Positions 1-9,914 are shown, counted from the first letter of the stretch. The stretch: DNA of 64,000 nucleotides from CAIWHR01 sp963773195 (GCA_963773195.1 CAVZAE010000008.1:1-64000); one strand, 5' to 3'. The notes: generated by a model not told the origin, from the letters alone. Translations and numbers: made by a program.

Positions 1-31
1 GCAGACTGTCACCAACGACTGCTATCGACCC
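1..31 (+). repeat. Dispersed palindromic element, copy 1 (cut by window edge)
   Basis: The window opens inside a copy of the element described fully at 7968-8018. The loop and the right arm CTGCTATC followed by GACCC are present; the left arm lies outside the window. Confidence 0.7.
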
Positions 32-95
32 TGAACGGCGTCTTGAGGTGTCTGATAGCAGACGATAGCGGGTGACGGTCGTGGCCGCCCTCCGG

Positions 96-516
96 TCAAC
101 GCACGACGACGACTGCCACCTTGGCGTCGTGCACAACCTTGTACGCGACTGAGCCGAGCAGCGCCGCGCCCAATGGCCGCAGGCCGCGTGAGCCGATGAT
201 GATCTCGTCCACGCCGAGTTTTGTCGCCTGCTCGAGTATAGTTGCGGCCGGTTCGCCTGTTACCGCATGTCTTTCGACCTCAGTTGTCTGGTCGAACTGA
301 CGCTCGGCTGCGTCCAGCACCTCTTTGCTCTCGGTCTGACGCACGTCTGACGCAGCTTCGGCTGAAGAAACCGGCCCGACCTCCCAGGCCATCACCGGTT
401 TCTCGACATGCACCAGGTCAATCTTGCAGGGCACTCCTTTCGCACGCCGCGCTGCATAATCCAGCCGCGCGCCGCGAGTGCTCCGAACCGTCTATGGCGA
501 CCAGAATTCTGTACAT
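96..516 (-). pseudogene. Universal stress protein UspA family, frameshifted
   Basis: A start at 516 gives MYRILVAIDGSEHSRRAA, the classical Usp beginning. One extra base at about 461-462 then shifts the frame. The downstream frame continues with DYAARRAKG and a normal Usp body ending at 96, including the ATP-binding signature GSRGLRPLGAALLGS near the C-terminus. Removing one base gives a single protein of about 139 residues, normal for the family. Usp proteins are cytoplasmic nucleotide-binding stress proteins. Taken literally, the annotated start at 434 would lack the Asp and first strand needed for nucleotide binding. The frameshift may be real or a sequencing indel. A second, intact Usp lies at 9966-10409. 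Confidence 0.75.
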
Positions 517-944
517 TAGGCAGTGTCCGTAGCTCCTGAGAGCACTGGCGAGACCACCGATTATTTTGACTTGTCAGCCTCCACAAGCATTGACGCAAGT
601 CAATTGGGCAGATAAACGCAGGCACGACTCCCTGATCTCCGGCGATTTGGGTGGCGACGCCTGACCGTCTACTCGTGGCTGTGGATTCAACGGGTCAGCG
701 CAACACATGACGGGTTTCAGAGACGCGACAGCAAGTGCTTGTCAAATCGGTACTAATCGCAAGTAGTGCTGTTTCCTGGTCACTCTCACTCGTGCTTGAA
801 CAACCTCTGATCGCCGCTAAGCCGCGTCGCAGGAAGGCCTTAGGCTTCAAACCCCTGTCTGTAAGGATCGACGGTGTTGCGTCGACCGGTTGAGCCCGCA
901 ACCCATTCCGGACGTTGGGCTTAGCGTTACTCTGCCGAGACGCA

Positions 945-2674
945 TCACAGGCCGTCCCAGTTACCGACTATCGGGAGATCGCCGGGCGCACCGAACGAGA
1001 TGATGAGGTCGGGGAGCGAACCCGTGGCGAGTTTGTTCCACAAGTAAAACGTGTTGTTGCTGGGTCGATAGAGCCCGACGGTCGTTGTGCCGTTGCCGTC
1101 CCAGTCGCCCGCGACAGGGATGTCTCCAACGACACCAAGAGCGACAGTGACGTCAGGTATGCCGCCTGAGGTGTTGCTGTTCCACAGGTAGAAGGTGCTC
1201 GTGCTTGGGCGATACAAGCCGATCGTGGTGGTGCCGTTACCGTCCCAATCCCCCGCTATCGGAAGATCACCGGGCATGCCCACGGAGATTCCAACGTCGG
1301 GGCCGGCAGCGGTGGTGAGGAAATTCCACAGATAGAAGGCATTGGTGCTGGGGCGAAAGAGGCCGACCGTGCTTACTCCGTCTCCGTTCCAGTCACCGAC
1401 GACCGGGAGGTCGCCGGGTGTGCCGAGGGCGAACCGAAGATCGGCGTTGCCAGTCGCGGTGTTACGCAGGAAGAAGGTATTGACATCAAGGCCGGGGCGA
1501 AAGACGCCCGTGGTCGCAACGCCGTCACCATTGAAGTCTCCGACCACCGGCAGGTCGCCCGGCGCGCCCAAGGTGAGCGCGAGATCCGGCGCGCCGCCCG
1601 CGGTGTTGCTGTTCCACAGAAAGAAACTGTTGGGGTTACGTCTAAAGAGGCCAACGGTCGTGCTTCCGGTAAATCGTGGCGGCGGGCTCGTGGTGACAAC
1701 GGGGGAGTGGGGCAAATACAGTCCGCTGCGGTTCCCGCCGAACACGCGGTTCGGCCCGTTGGCAACTGCCGTACGAGGGTAGACCATGACGAGCGGGAAA
1801 ACGCTACCGGCGGGAAACGTCACGAACATCTCGTCGTTCACCGCGTCCACGGCAATTCCCGTCGGCATCCAACCGGGCCCGGAGAAGTCAAGATGGAGCG
1901 TCCGAATTGGGTCGTGCTGCCGCTGGCCGTTCGGCTGTAGACGGTGACAGTGCGGTCGTCGTTCGTCAGAAAGAGCTCATCATTCATGAGGTCCAAAGTC
2001 ATTGCAGTTGGAAAAGCACCCATCGTCGCCGTCGTGACGAGTGTCCGGATCGGCGCCGTATTGCCGCTCGCCGCGCGGTTGTAGACCGTAACCGTTCCGT
2101 GGTTCAGTACCGACAGCTCGTCATGGACCGTGTCGACGGCAATGCCAGCGGGCGAATCCAACCCAGTGTTCACGCCGACGAGCGTACGAAGCCGAGCGTC
2201 GCTCCCGCTTGCTGTCCGGCTGTAGATCATGACCTCGGGAGCGGAACCCGGAACGGCATGGTGTTGGTGCGCGATGTACAGCTCGTCGTGTAGCGTGTCC
2301 ACGGCCAATGCAGTGGAGCCACCCGACCCCGTGCCGAGCGACCGGATCGGCGCGGTATTGCCGTCCGCCGTGCGGTTGTAGACCCTGACTTCAGACAACG
2401 CTTCGAGGGGGCCCGTTTCGATCAGGGCCACGACCTCATTGTTCACCGTGTCCACGGCAAGCGCCTGGACTGCTTGGTTGAGCGTCAGCTGTCCGAGCGT
2501 TCGAAACGGGTATACATCGCAGCATGCCGTGCGAGCGTAGACCATGATGCCCCGAACATCCGCGAGGAACAGATCCTGCGCCCACGCAATTGGGGAGCCG
2601 ATCGATAACCAGAGCGCGGTGGCAAAACCGAAAAGTACGGAGCGCCGTTCGGATGTACGTCTCATCGTGTTCAT
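945..2674 (-). pseudogene. Secreted beta-propeller plus FG-GAP-like repeat protein, frameshifted
   Basis: The likely start is 2674 (MNTMRRTSERR), with GGAG six bases upstream and a signal peptide ending near AWAQ. The first half has about five propeller repeats of the type VYNRTASGNTAPIRTL followed by GIAVDTVHDEL. At about 1917-1921 one base is missing. The next frame continues with PIRTL and another GIAVDAVNDEM unit, then five repeats of about 48 residues containing GDLPVVGDWNGDG and TVGLFRPS...FYLWN, which resemble calcium-binding FG-GAP/VCBS repeats. The tandem coding repeat is visible in DNA at 950-1660 with a 144-147 base period. A surface or extracellular role is inferred; I cannot name a ligand. 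Without the frameshift the product would be about 575 residues. Confidence 0.7.
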
Positions 2675-2730
2675 GCGCGTCTCCTGCATCTTGCGATAAG
2701 GTAACGGAACCGAGGCAGCGCGACCTACGA

Positions 2731-2777
2731 CTGCTATTGGCCGTTAGCAATCGGTCGTCAGCGACCGCCATCGACCC
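2731..2777 (+). repeat. Dispersed palindromic element, copy 2 (diverged)
   Basis: TTGGCCGTTAGCAATCGGTC, then GTCAGCGACCGCCATCGACCCC, matches the element consensus with changes in both arms. It lies in the gap between the propeller gene and the cytochrome gene. Confidence 0.65.
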
Positions 2778-2936
2778 CAAGCGGTCCGACATGATGCTCT
2801 GAAGCGGTCATAGATACCCATGGAAGGCGCCGCCAGCTCCCGTGGGAATCTCGTGCTTCTCACCCCGGCCACGAAGAGCGCCGTAAGAAACGAAAGGCGC
2901 AGGAGCCTCGCCCTTTGTATTCCAATTAGGACGAAC

Positions 2937-3440
2937 CTACTTGGGGACATCGCCCGGTTCAGACTTGATCGACGTGTAGTCGACTCCGTTGTCGGCAGGC
3001 GTGGACATTTTCACGACCTTGATGAAACCGTATCCCATTGCCTGGTGACAGCCATTGCAATCGCTGATGACTGCCGTGTACGCGCCGTCAAAGCCTTTCC
3101 AGTCCTTGGCCATGATCGCCTTGTTCACGGGAGCAAACGTGTTGTCATAAAAGGCCTTCCACACCTTGTACTCCGCCGGTTTCGTGACGCTTGCCGGATT
3201 CATTGAACCGTTCATGTACTTTGACATGTACGCTGCCAGCGCCCAGTTGCCATCCTTGGCCGCGAAATACATGTTTTGAAAGCGGTCCCCCACCTCCCTC
3301 ATCGGAATGGCGAACTTTGGAAGAGCGCTTTTGACCTCGTCGATCTGTTTTTGAAGGTCTGCCTCTGCGGCGAAGACAATGCCTCCACTCATCGTGAAGA
3401 TCGCGAGCGCGCAGACCAGCCTGTGCTTGACGTTCAACAT
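2937..3440 (-). CDS. Periplasmic c-type cytochrome, single haem
   Basis: The product has 167 residues with an N-terminal signal peptide (MLNVKHRLVCALAIFTMSGG) cleaved near VFAAEA. There is one haem-binding CNGCH motif at about residue 130, preceded by a largely helical region. A C-terminal haem motif after helices recalls cytochrome c'-type folds, but the sequence is not close enough for me to name a class. It should act in periplasmic electron transfer. It stands alone, with no obvious oxidase or dehydrogenase partner next to it. Confidence 0.7.
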   Translation of the reverse strand: MLNVKHRLVCALAIFTMSGGIVFAAEADLQKQIDEVKSALPKFAIPMREVGDRFQNMYFAAKDGNWALAAYMSKYMNGSMNPASVTKPAEYKVWKAFYDNTFAPVNKAIMAKDWKGFDGAYTAVISDCNGCHQAMGYGFIKVVKMSTPADNGVDYTSIKSEPGDVPK

Positions 3441-3785
3441 TTCTCGTCCCCTCTGTTGGTGGATGGTAGGCGGAATCAGCGTCTACACTGGTCCCTTGAG
3501 GACACGCTAACAACCAATCCTCGTCGCACGATTGATCCCGGTCAAAGACCTACCGATGGCGGCTGACTTTTGCTCAATTTGGGAGCCTGTTTTGAGGCGA
3601 CCGAGAGGCCACCCCAGCGACCGTGCGGGGCTCCGCCTTGCCGGGATACGAATGGCTGTTATCGGGAAATATTCGCCGCGCTTCGACCGTCTCATCATGG
3701 CCGAACTGGGACATGCGCGAGCAGCGTCTTACGACAGGGATTGACCTCTTTGCAGCGACCATCCTTGACCGTGGTCACCTTGAGG

Positions 3786-4754
3786 TCATGAAATCTCATC
3801 CTGCGTTGTCGGTTGTGCAAGTGCAGCTTGCTCTCGCACGAGTCTGGCCTGCGCCTTTCCGTTGTCGAAGTCGGCTCGCCGACGCCCGATCTCCTCGGGC
3901 GTCAGACGTTTGATGTTGCAATAGTCGAGCTTCCAATCGGAGTCGGCACTCCACCGTAGCGGCGACTGCACTGTGGTCCGCGAAGCCGGGGCCACCTCGA
4001 GAACTCTGAGTGCAAGGTCAAGAGTAAAAGCCTGCGACGCCGGGTCCCTCGGCCGGCCCGCCGCGTTCCCGAGCGGGAAGTCGGAGAATAGAAAGCGCGG
4101 CACGCAGACGTATTCGACGATGTCCTTCGCGCACCCCATGACGACAGTCGAGATACCGTTCGCTTCCAACGCACGCGCTGCAAGCCCCGCGGATTGGTGA
4201 CACACAGGACAGTTAGGAACCAGCAGCGCCGCATCGACGCCGTCGGCCTTGCAGCGCGCAACGACTTCCGGACAGTCGACTTCGAGGGTCACTCGCTGGC
4301 TGCGATTCGTCGGGAGCCCGTGGAAACGGGGAGCTATTGATCCGATACGACCTGTCACTGCTCGCTCACGCAACATCGGAAGCGGGAAGTAGGTTCCCGG
4401 ATCTTCGGCCGTCGTATGCTTGCGATCGATGGCGAGGTGCGAAATGCGCAGATCGTGTCCCTGCATCGTATCGCCGGAGTAGACGGCATAGAACTTGGCT
4501 GCTGCATTGTAGGCAGCGCCCGGTCCCTGATCGCCCTTGTCCGGCTGATAGGGCGCTGCTGTGGTGATCACTGTGACGCGACACTTCGCAAGCGGCTTGG
4601 CAAGAGGATGGAAGGGCACTTCGGCACAGTGTGCCCACACGTACGGGGCACCGTAACCCAAGGCTCGGTAATAATCGCGCACCCGCTGCAGGTAAGCTAT
4701 CGGCGCATCATGCGCCGGGGCGAACGGAAGCTTGCCATCGCGCTCACTCGTCAT
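3786..4754 (-). CDS. GrdB-related glycine/sarcosine/betaine reductase B-like protein
   Basis: A 322-residue protein. The segment LLVPNCPVCHQSAGLAARA at about residues 180-198, followed by GISTVVMG, matches the conserved core of the GrdB/PrdB family (reductases of glycine, betaine, sarcosine or proline). The start fits a GGAGAGG box upstream. Clostridial GrdB carries a selenocysteine in a CxxU-type motif; here that part is absent, no in-frame UGA is seen and a Cys pair is present instead, so this is not a selenoprotein. Proteobacterial members of this family are common but have no assigned reaction. No grdA, grdC or selenoprotein genes are adjacent. The family is confident; the function is unknown. 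Confidence 0.65.
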   Translation of the reverse strand: MTSERDGKLPFAPAHDAPIAYLQRVRDYYRALGYGAPYVWAHCAEVPFHPLAKPLAKCRVTVITTAAPYQPDKGDQGPGAAYNAAAKFYAVYSGDTMQGHDLRISHLAIDRKHTTAEDPGTYFPLPMLRERAVTGRIGSIAPRFHGLPTNRSQRVTLEVDCPEVVARCKADGVDAALLVPNCPVCHQSAGLAARALEANGISTVVMGCAKDIVEYVCVPRFLFSDFPLGNAAGRPRDPASQAFTLDLALRVLEVAPASRTTVQSPLRWSADSDWKLDYCNIKRLTPEEIGRRRADFDNGKAQARLVREQAALAQPTTQDEIS

Positions 4755-4888
4755 TGCTCGACCTCTCCGTCACCACTGGATTAGACGCTTCATCCTGTTA
4801 CACGACAAGCGCCACCAACAAAACGCGCTGGGCGGTCCATTTATGCTTCTTAGTTCCGCCTTTGGGCCAAACTGTTGACCGGCTGCTC

Positions 4889-4931
4889 CTGGCCGATAGC
4901 AGACCGTAGTGTGAGACCGCTTACGAGCCCC
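4889..4931 (+). repeat. Dispersed palindromic element, copy 3 (diverged)
   Basis: TGGCCGATAGCAGACCGTAG, then a divergent loop and GACCGCTTACGAGCCCC. The left arm is intact and the right arm is degenerate. It lies in the 4755-5135 gap, which holds no convincing gene. Confidence 0.6.
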
Positions 4932-5135
4932 GTCGTCCGTCCGATTCTCTGATGCTGCCCTTCAATACACGCCTAAGTTGGTGCTCTAGGTAGGCGCCCT
5001 CTTACCGCTTCAGAGGTTGAACCACCCTCGAAGGTCCGAAACAAACGAAACAATTTCGGCGGCGGTCTGAAATTGCTTCGCTACAGCCACCCTATACAGT
5101 CGGCTGACGGCTTATACCGTCAAAGGAGATGCAAA

Positions 5136-5303
5136 ATGAAGATCGTCAGCAAGGTGCGCAAACTCGTTCGGCTCACGCTCCGCGCGCGCGTAGCCGCAGC
5201 CTTCGCAAAAATCGCCGGCGCAGTCGATGCGCGAACGGCGCAACGCAGGACCAGGGACTTTTATCGCTCAAGTGGGGCCGCCTGGACACGTTCCCTGAAT
5301 TGA
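5136..5303 (+). CDS. Hypothetical small basic protein
   Basis: A 55-residue reading frame begins MKIVSKVRKLVRLTLRARV, with an AAAGGAG box eight bases upstream of the ATG. The product is rich in Arg and Lys with no membrane segment or known motif. The good ribosome binding site is the main reason to list it. It sits between two copies of the palindromic element, so it may equally be a chance frame or a fragment. Confidence 0.3.
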   Translation: MKIVSKVRKLVRLTLRARVAAAFAKIAGAVDARTAQRRTRDFYRSSGAAWTRSLN

Positions 5304-5380
5304 TCGCGATCCGGCCCCGCGTCTGGGTGTGCAATCCCGTCGAACGTCCGCTTGCCGGATCGTTTCGCTGCGACCGCTTC

Positions 5381-5420
5381 TGGCCGATAGCAGACTGTCA
5401 CCAACGACCGCTTCCGACCC
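5381..5420 (+). repeat. Dispersed palindromic element, copy 4
   Basis: TGGCCGATAGCAGACTGTCA followed by CCAACGACCGCTTCCGACCC. The left arm and the loop are identical to copy 5; the right arm differs at several bases. Confidence 0.7.
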
Positions 5421-5481
5421 AAAACAGACGGTCGCGTGCCGCCAAAGCGGACGTTCGCTTTTAGTCGGGATTGAATCTCGT

Positions 5482-6274
5482 TCAGGGCTTGATGTTGCTG
5501 TAGGCGCCGCCAGCGCGGTCATAGGTGTTGCCGAAGTTGTCCTGCGTGATGTGCGCGGTGCCGTCCTTGTCCGGGGTGAGGACCAGATCCTGGTCGAGCA
5601 CCAATGAGCGGAACTTCCAGCCCGGCGGCAGCTTCAGGCGACTGCCAAGGGTGGCGATCTCATCGAACTTCTGATCCGGGAAGGTGATGAGGCTGAATGA
5701 CTTCATGACCCACGGGTTGCCATCAGGGTCATCCAGGACGGATATCCGCGTGCCCTTGTTGAAGCCGAACATGGTGTGGCGCGTGACGGTGATGTTCTTG
5801 TAGTCGGCGGCACCCGGCTCCGTGCTGATGCCCTTCAGGTCGAGCCAGTTCACCCATCGTGCCTTCATGCCGCCGAAGTCCAGTTCCTTGCCCATCTCGA
5901 CCTCGATCCAGTCCAGCGTCCAGATGCGGGGACCGTTCTTGAACGAGGCAAGCATCCCGTACTGTTCTTTCACCTGCTTGACATCGACCTTGTCCAGCAG
6001 CGCCGCGGGACACGAATCGCCGGTGGTCTCGCTGCCGTTCAGACCCCAGGTGTTGTAGACGTTCGCCTCCAGGTTCTTGGTGATCGCGTTCCCGCCGATG
6101 AGGAACATCTCGGTGTAGCGGTGCCCGTACGTTTCCTTGAACGTGTTCAGTTTCGCGCCTGCGCCATCGTTCGGCAGAGTCACGACCAGCTTGGGATACA
6201 AGACGATGGCCGACGACAACGATGAGCACGGCGACAATGCCGAGCGCCCATTTGATGTTCTTGCTCATTGCCAT
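5482..6274 (-). pseudogene. Membrane-anchored hypothetical protein, frameshifted
   Basis: A start at 6274 (MAMSKNIKWALGIVAVLIVV, with AAGGA upstream) encodes one N-terminal membrane segment. An extra base at about 6210-6211 then breaks the frame. The next frame resumes at IVLYPKLVVTLPNDG and runs to a stop at 5482, giving about 263 residues in all. The exported domain has conserved-looking blocks YGHRYTEMFLIGG and KNGPRIWTLDWIEVEMG, but I do not recognise the family. It lies 86 bases downstream of the DUF1254 gene on the same strand, so the two probably form an operon and work in the same compartment. Confidence 0.6.
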
Positions 6275-6360
6275 GGCTCTGTCCTTAGTTAGGAAGATGT
6301 CGGCGTGTCGATTCAGGCGTCGCTTTTGCAATGCCCCAGTCTTGATGGAACGCGCGTCCG

Positions 6361-7782
6361 CTACGGCACGCGCTTCACCGGCGGCGGCGTCCACGAACCG
6401 TCGAGGATCGAGGGCGGAACCGTCTTCGGTGAATAGATGCGCATCACCAGCTTGAACTTGCCCTTCGGCGCGGGAAGCCAGTTCGCCTCCTTGTCCTTGC
6501 CGGGTGGATGCGCCTGCAGATACATGTCCACCGACCCGTCGGGATTCGCGACGAGCTTGTCGCGCTGCGCAAGGTCGTAGCGCTGGATCGGATTCGGCAC
6601 GAAGAAGAAGTCGTCGTCGTACATCGTGAGCGACCAGAACGCCTCTGCCGGCGGCAGCTGACCCTTCTCGAAGCGCACCACGTACTTGTACTTGGCGCCG
6701 TCGTAGGTGTCGCCCTTCGCGTCCTTCTGCGACAGCGGGTACACGGCATCCGGCGCGCGGTTCCAGCCGGGGCCGAGCAGATTGGCCATTCCGCGCAGCC
6801 GATAGTCGGTACCGAAGTTGCCGACGCCCTTGGTGAAGTAGAGCCATCCGTTGGTCGTCTTCTGCTCCTTTAGCAGCACCCCCATGTCGACGAGAGCCAG
6901 CTTCGGCACCGTCTTGATCACTTCGCGGTCGAGGAAGTCGAGCTTCGAGGTGTCGAAGTCCTGCCCGGGAACGAGTCCGATCCGCGCCATCCGTGCGACC
7001 ATCGGCGCGTCGGCGGCGGTCGGCGGATTGGCCTTCATCAGTTCCGCGAGGCGCTTGAAATAGGTGACGGCGTCCATCGCGTTCACCTGCTTGCGCACCG
7101 CGGCCTTCATGTCGAACTTCGGATCGACGACGCCGGGCGGCGGCGTGTACGGCTTGCCGTAGGCGGAGAGCGGCACGACGGTGAACTTGTCCTGCAGTGC
7201 ATGCACGGCCTTGTAATCCTCCGGCGTGCCGTTGCTGTAGATGCGCCCGAGAATCCAGACCATGCCGGTCGGCGACTTGACCTCCTTGACGCCCTGCGGA
7301 AGCGTGCCCGACCAGCCCGGACCGGTGATCGCGTACGTCTGCGCCTTGCCGCCCGTCGTGCGCGAGCCCGCGACTTCGAACACTTCCGACCAGCCGTCCA
7401 GCATCGGCATGATGTAGTAGCGCTCGCCCATGTCGGGGATGCCGAAGATCCACGGCTCCTTCGACACGTCGAGCCAGACTTCGGTGTACAGCGTGTCGGC
7501 GTTGGGCGCGGCGCAGCAGTGGTTGTCCACCGCCGGGTAGCTGCGCATCTTGATCATCTGCCCCATCGGGGCATGCTCGGCGTCCGGCTTCGCGACGTTG
7601 GTCTGCTGCTTGCGGACCGTGTCGAAGGTGACCAGCGGGTAGCCGTAGACGTAGGCGTCGACGGCGATGCTCATCGCCTCGATGGGACCCAGCGACGCCG
7701 AATCCTCGGCGCAGGCGGCGAAGGGTATTGCGGCCAGAACCCCGATGCACAGGGTGGCGCAGATGCCGCCGATCGATTTCAT
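6361..7782 (-). CDS. DUF1254/DUF1214-type exported protein
   Basis: 473 residues with a signal peptide ending near AACAE. The first half has the DUF1254 signature (AVDAYVYGYPLVTFD, then PNADTLYTEVWLDVS, then YYIMPMLDGWSEVF). The second half has the DUF1214 region (FWSLTMYDDDFFFVPNPI with NWLPAPKGKFKLVMRIYSP). The two-domain arrangement and the length are normal for the family. Members are exported and widespread in Proteobacteria and Actinobacteria, but no biochemical role is established. It is first in a two-gene set with the broken membrane-anchored protein at 5482-6274. Confidence 0.85.
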   Translation of the reverse strand: MKSIGGICATLCIGVLAAIPFAACAEDSASLGPIEAMSIAVDAYVYGYPLVTFDTVRKQQTNVAKPDAEHAPMGQMIKMRSYPAVDNHCCAAPNADTLYTEVWLDVSKEPWIFGIPDMGERYYIMPMLDGWSEVFEVAGSRTTGGKAQTYAITGPGWSGTLPQGVKEVKSPTGMVWILGRIYSNGTPEDYKAVHALQDKFTVVPLSAYGKPYTPPPGVVDPKFDMKAAVRKQVNAMDAVTYFKRLAELMKANPPTAADAPMVARMARIGLVPGQDFDTSKLDFLDREVIKTVPKLALVDMGVLLKEQKTTNGWLYFTKGVGNFGTDYRLRGMANLLGPGWNRAPDAVYPLSQKDAKGDTYDGAKYKYVVRFEKGQLPPAEAFWSLTMYDDDFFFVPNPIQRYDLAQRDKLVANPDGSVDMYLQAHPPGKDKEANWLPAPKGKFKLVMRIYSPKTVPPSILDGSWTPPPVKRVP

Positions 7783-7967
7783 CGTGTTCCCCTCTTGATG
7801 AGCCGGTGGGACAGCCGACTCATAGGGGAAAATCTCTCAGGCCAGGGCCATGCTACGCCTTGCTCTACGTCAACACGCAGACGGAAATTACGATTGGATC
7901 GACCGGAAAGGCGATTCGGCAGGTCCGATTTGTCAGATTATCGACAGCCTCGGTGGCAGCGCTGACT

Positions 7968-8018
7968 GTCCGCTTCTTGGCCGATAGCAGACTGTCACCA
8001 ACGACTGCTATCGACCCC
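7968..8018 (+). repeat. Dispersed palindromic element, copy 5 (best example)
   Basis: The arms GATAGCAG (7983-7990) and CTGCTATC (8005-8012) are perfect complements around the 14-base loop ACTGTCACCAACGA. With one mismatch the stem extends outward to GG and CC. Further out, GTCCGCTT on the left resembles the complement of the AAGCGGAC or AAGCCGAC seen to the right of several copies. It sits upstream of the DUF1254 gene and downstream of the patatin gene, in a gap with no other feature. Confidence 0.8.
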
Positions 8019-8112
8019 AAGCCGACGAAATTGGCACTCCGAAGCGGCCCTTCGAGAGTTCAGTAGCAGCCGTTCGCAACGGGCGCCCCAACTGGTGAGG
8101 CTCCCCCATTTT

Positions 8113-9535
8113 TCATTGGGCGGCGGCCGCCCGTGCGCCCGCGGCGGGAGGAACGATCCGTGCGCCCACGTCCTTCAGCAGGCGCTTGAATTCGGGCGAA
8201 TCCAGGATGATCGTCCCCGCCGCCTTGCGCAGCCGGTCGACCGCCTCGGGCGGCAGCACGAACGACGTGGGCTGCTCGTTGAGGTACGCGAATTCCGCCT
8301 TGTCCTTCAAGGCCGAAAACGACACGTCGATCGCATAGATCTCGGCCTGCGGGACGCGCAGCGCGGCGGCGACCGCCGGGTCCTTGTTCGCGGCATAGGC
8401 GGGCGAGTTGCGCACCCGGCGCATCGTTTGCCACTGTGCCGCGGTGTCCTTGAGCAGCTCGACGGCCTCGTAGGAAAAGGCGTCGATCGGCGTGCCGGCC
8501 GACTTGAGCAGGATGTCCACGGTTCCGGGCGGCGCTTCCGACTCGTCCCAATTGGTCGCCGGCGACGACACCGAATTGACGATGAAGACGATGATCCTGC
8601 GCGCGTTGTCGAACGGTGACGGCATGCCGGCTTCGTGCAGCGCCTCGAGGACCTCCAGCGAATCGAGCACGGCGCGCATGCCGACGTTGTCCGATACCCC
8701 ACCGTCGACGAGATGGAGATAGGGGCGATGGACGCCGTCGCCGAAGGCCTGCTCGGCCCTGAGCGAGCGTATCGCCCGCGCGGCGGGCCGCGGCGGGTTG
8801 TCGGCGTCGAGGAATGGCTTCAGCCAGGCCGGCGTGACCGCGTTGCAGGTGCCGCCGTAGTTGTTGAGCGTCACCGGCGAGAGCACGACGGGCACCGCCG
8901 ACGACGCCGCCGCGGCGCGCGACAGGTGGACGGCGTTGAGGTCCGAGCAGATGCACGTCGAAGATGCGCTGGTTGAAGACGAAGCGCGAGCCGGTCGAGA
9001 TGTCGGTGGCCGACGCGATGATGAACGGGCCCGTGCCCCGATTGAGATCGCCGAACGTCGCGTTGTCGAACAGGATCTCGTCGTAGAGCTCGGCCGCAAG
9101 CTCGGAGCGGCCCCAGGCCGTTCCGCTGAGCTTGCCCCAGTTGGACGGGCTGAACGTGCGGGAGATGATCTCGCCTTGCACGTCGCGCTTCAGGAAGCGC
9201 TGCTCGTATTCGGCGAACAGCTTGTCGCCGTAGAGACCGTAGGCAAGCGCGGTGAAGCTGCCGCCCGACACGCCGGTGATCACGTCGACCTGGTCGAGCA
9301 ACCGGACCTTGTTGCCCTTCGGCCCGATGACCTCGGTGTCGCGCAGGAACTCGAGGACGCCGTACGAAAAGGCGGCGGCGCGCGTGCCGCCGCCCGAGAA
9401 GGCGAGGACGACCAGGTTCTCCTTGTCCTTGTTCGCCTGGCGAGTCTCGAAACGGTAGCCCGACCTCAGGTCGGCCTGCGTGATCGGCGGGTTGACCGGG
9501 CGGGGAGCGGTGGCACAACCGCCGAGCATCTTGCA
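8113..9535 (-). pseudogene. Patatin-like phospholipase, truncated and frameshifted
   Basis: The first frame has GGGTRAAAFSYG (oxyanion hole) and the nucleophile elbow GVSGGSF. At about 8953 an extra base breaks it in FDV|ICSDLNAV, and the second frame supplies the catalytic DGG (HLVDGGVSDN) and the C-terminus ending at 8113. Catalytic Ser and Asp are therefore split between two frames. The 5' end begins abruptly at MLGGCATAPRP: the LGGC lipobox of a lipoprotein is present but the hydrophobic signal before it is gone, replaced by the ACT gene reading in another frame. An intact relative would be an outer-membrane or periplasmic lipid acyl hydrolase. Confidence 0.75.
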
Positions 9536-9914
9536 GCGAGTCCAGCGCCGCATAGGCGACGAACTGTGTTCCAATCACGGAGGCGGAAAAACCGCGCAGG
9601 TTGATACCCGCGTCAGCGAGTGTTCGCGTCAGTTCAGCGGCAATGCCCGGCCGGTCACGGCCCATAGCTCGAACGGAGTGAAGGGTACGCGTAACGTTGA
9701 ATCCCACCTGCGCGGCCGCAGCGATTTCCCGATCACCCTGCAGCGGCGTGACAAACACCACCCCCTTACCGGGGTCGTCCGGGGCCCGCCGCGCAATAAT
9801 GAATTGCAGGTTTGCACCCGCGTCGCGCAAGCTGCCTAAGACGTCTGCGAGCCCACCGGGTTTGTCTTCTATGCCCGACGCCCAAACATCCACGTGTTCC
9901 ACGAATAAGTCCAT
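9530..9914 (-). pseudogene. ACT-domain protein, 3' end lost into the patatin gene
   Basis: It starts at 9914 (MDLFVEHVDVWASGIEDKPG). Two ACT-like halves follow: residues 1-65, with GGLADVLGSLRDAGANLQF, and residues 68-125, with RPGIAAELTRTLADAGINLRG. After YAALDSLQDA the sequence leaves the family and reads the patatin gene out of frame down to 8871. About 10-15 C-terminal residues of a normal ACT protein of this type are missing. ACT domains bind amino acids or other small ligands; small stand-alone members like this have no assigned target. It is 51 bases downstream of the Usp gene on the same strand. Confidence 0.65.

Noticed and set aside
950..1660. Regular 144-147 base DNA repeats, considered as a CRISPR or satellite array
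   Set aside because: The repeats are in frame and encode consecutive FG-GAP-like protein units, and there are no unique spacers between short identical repeats.
3786..4754. Possible selenoprotein gene
   Set aside because: No in-frame UGA and no SECIS-like hairpin were seen; the family motif here uses Cys.
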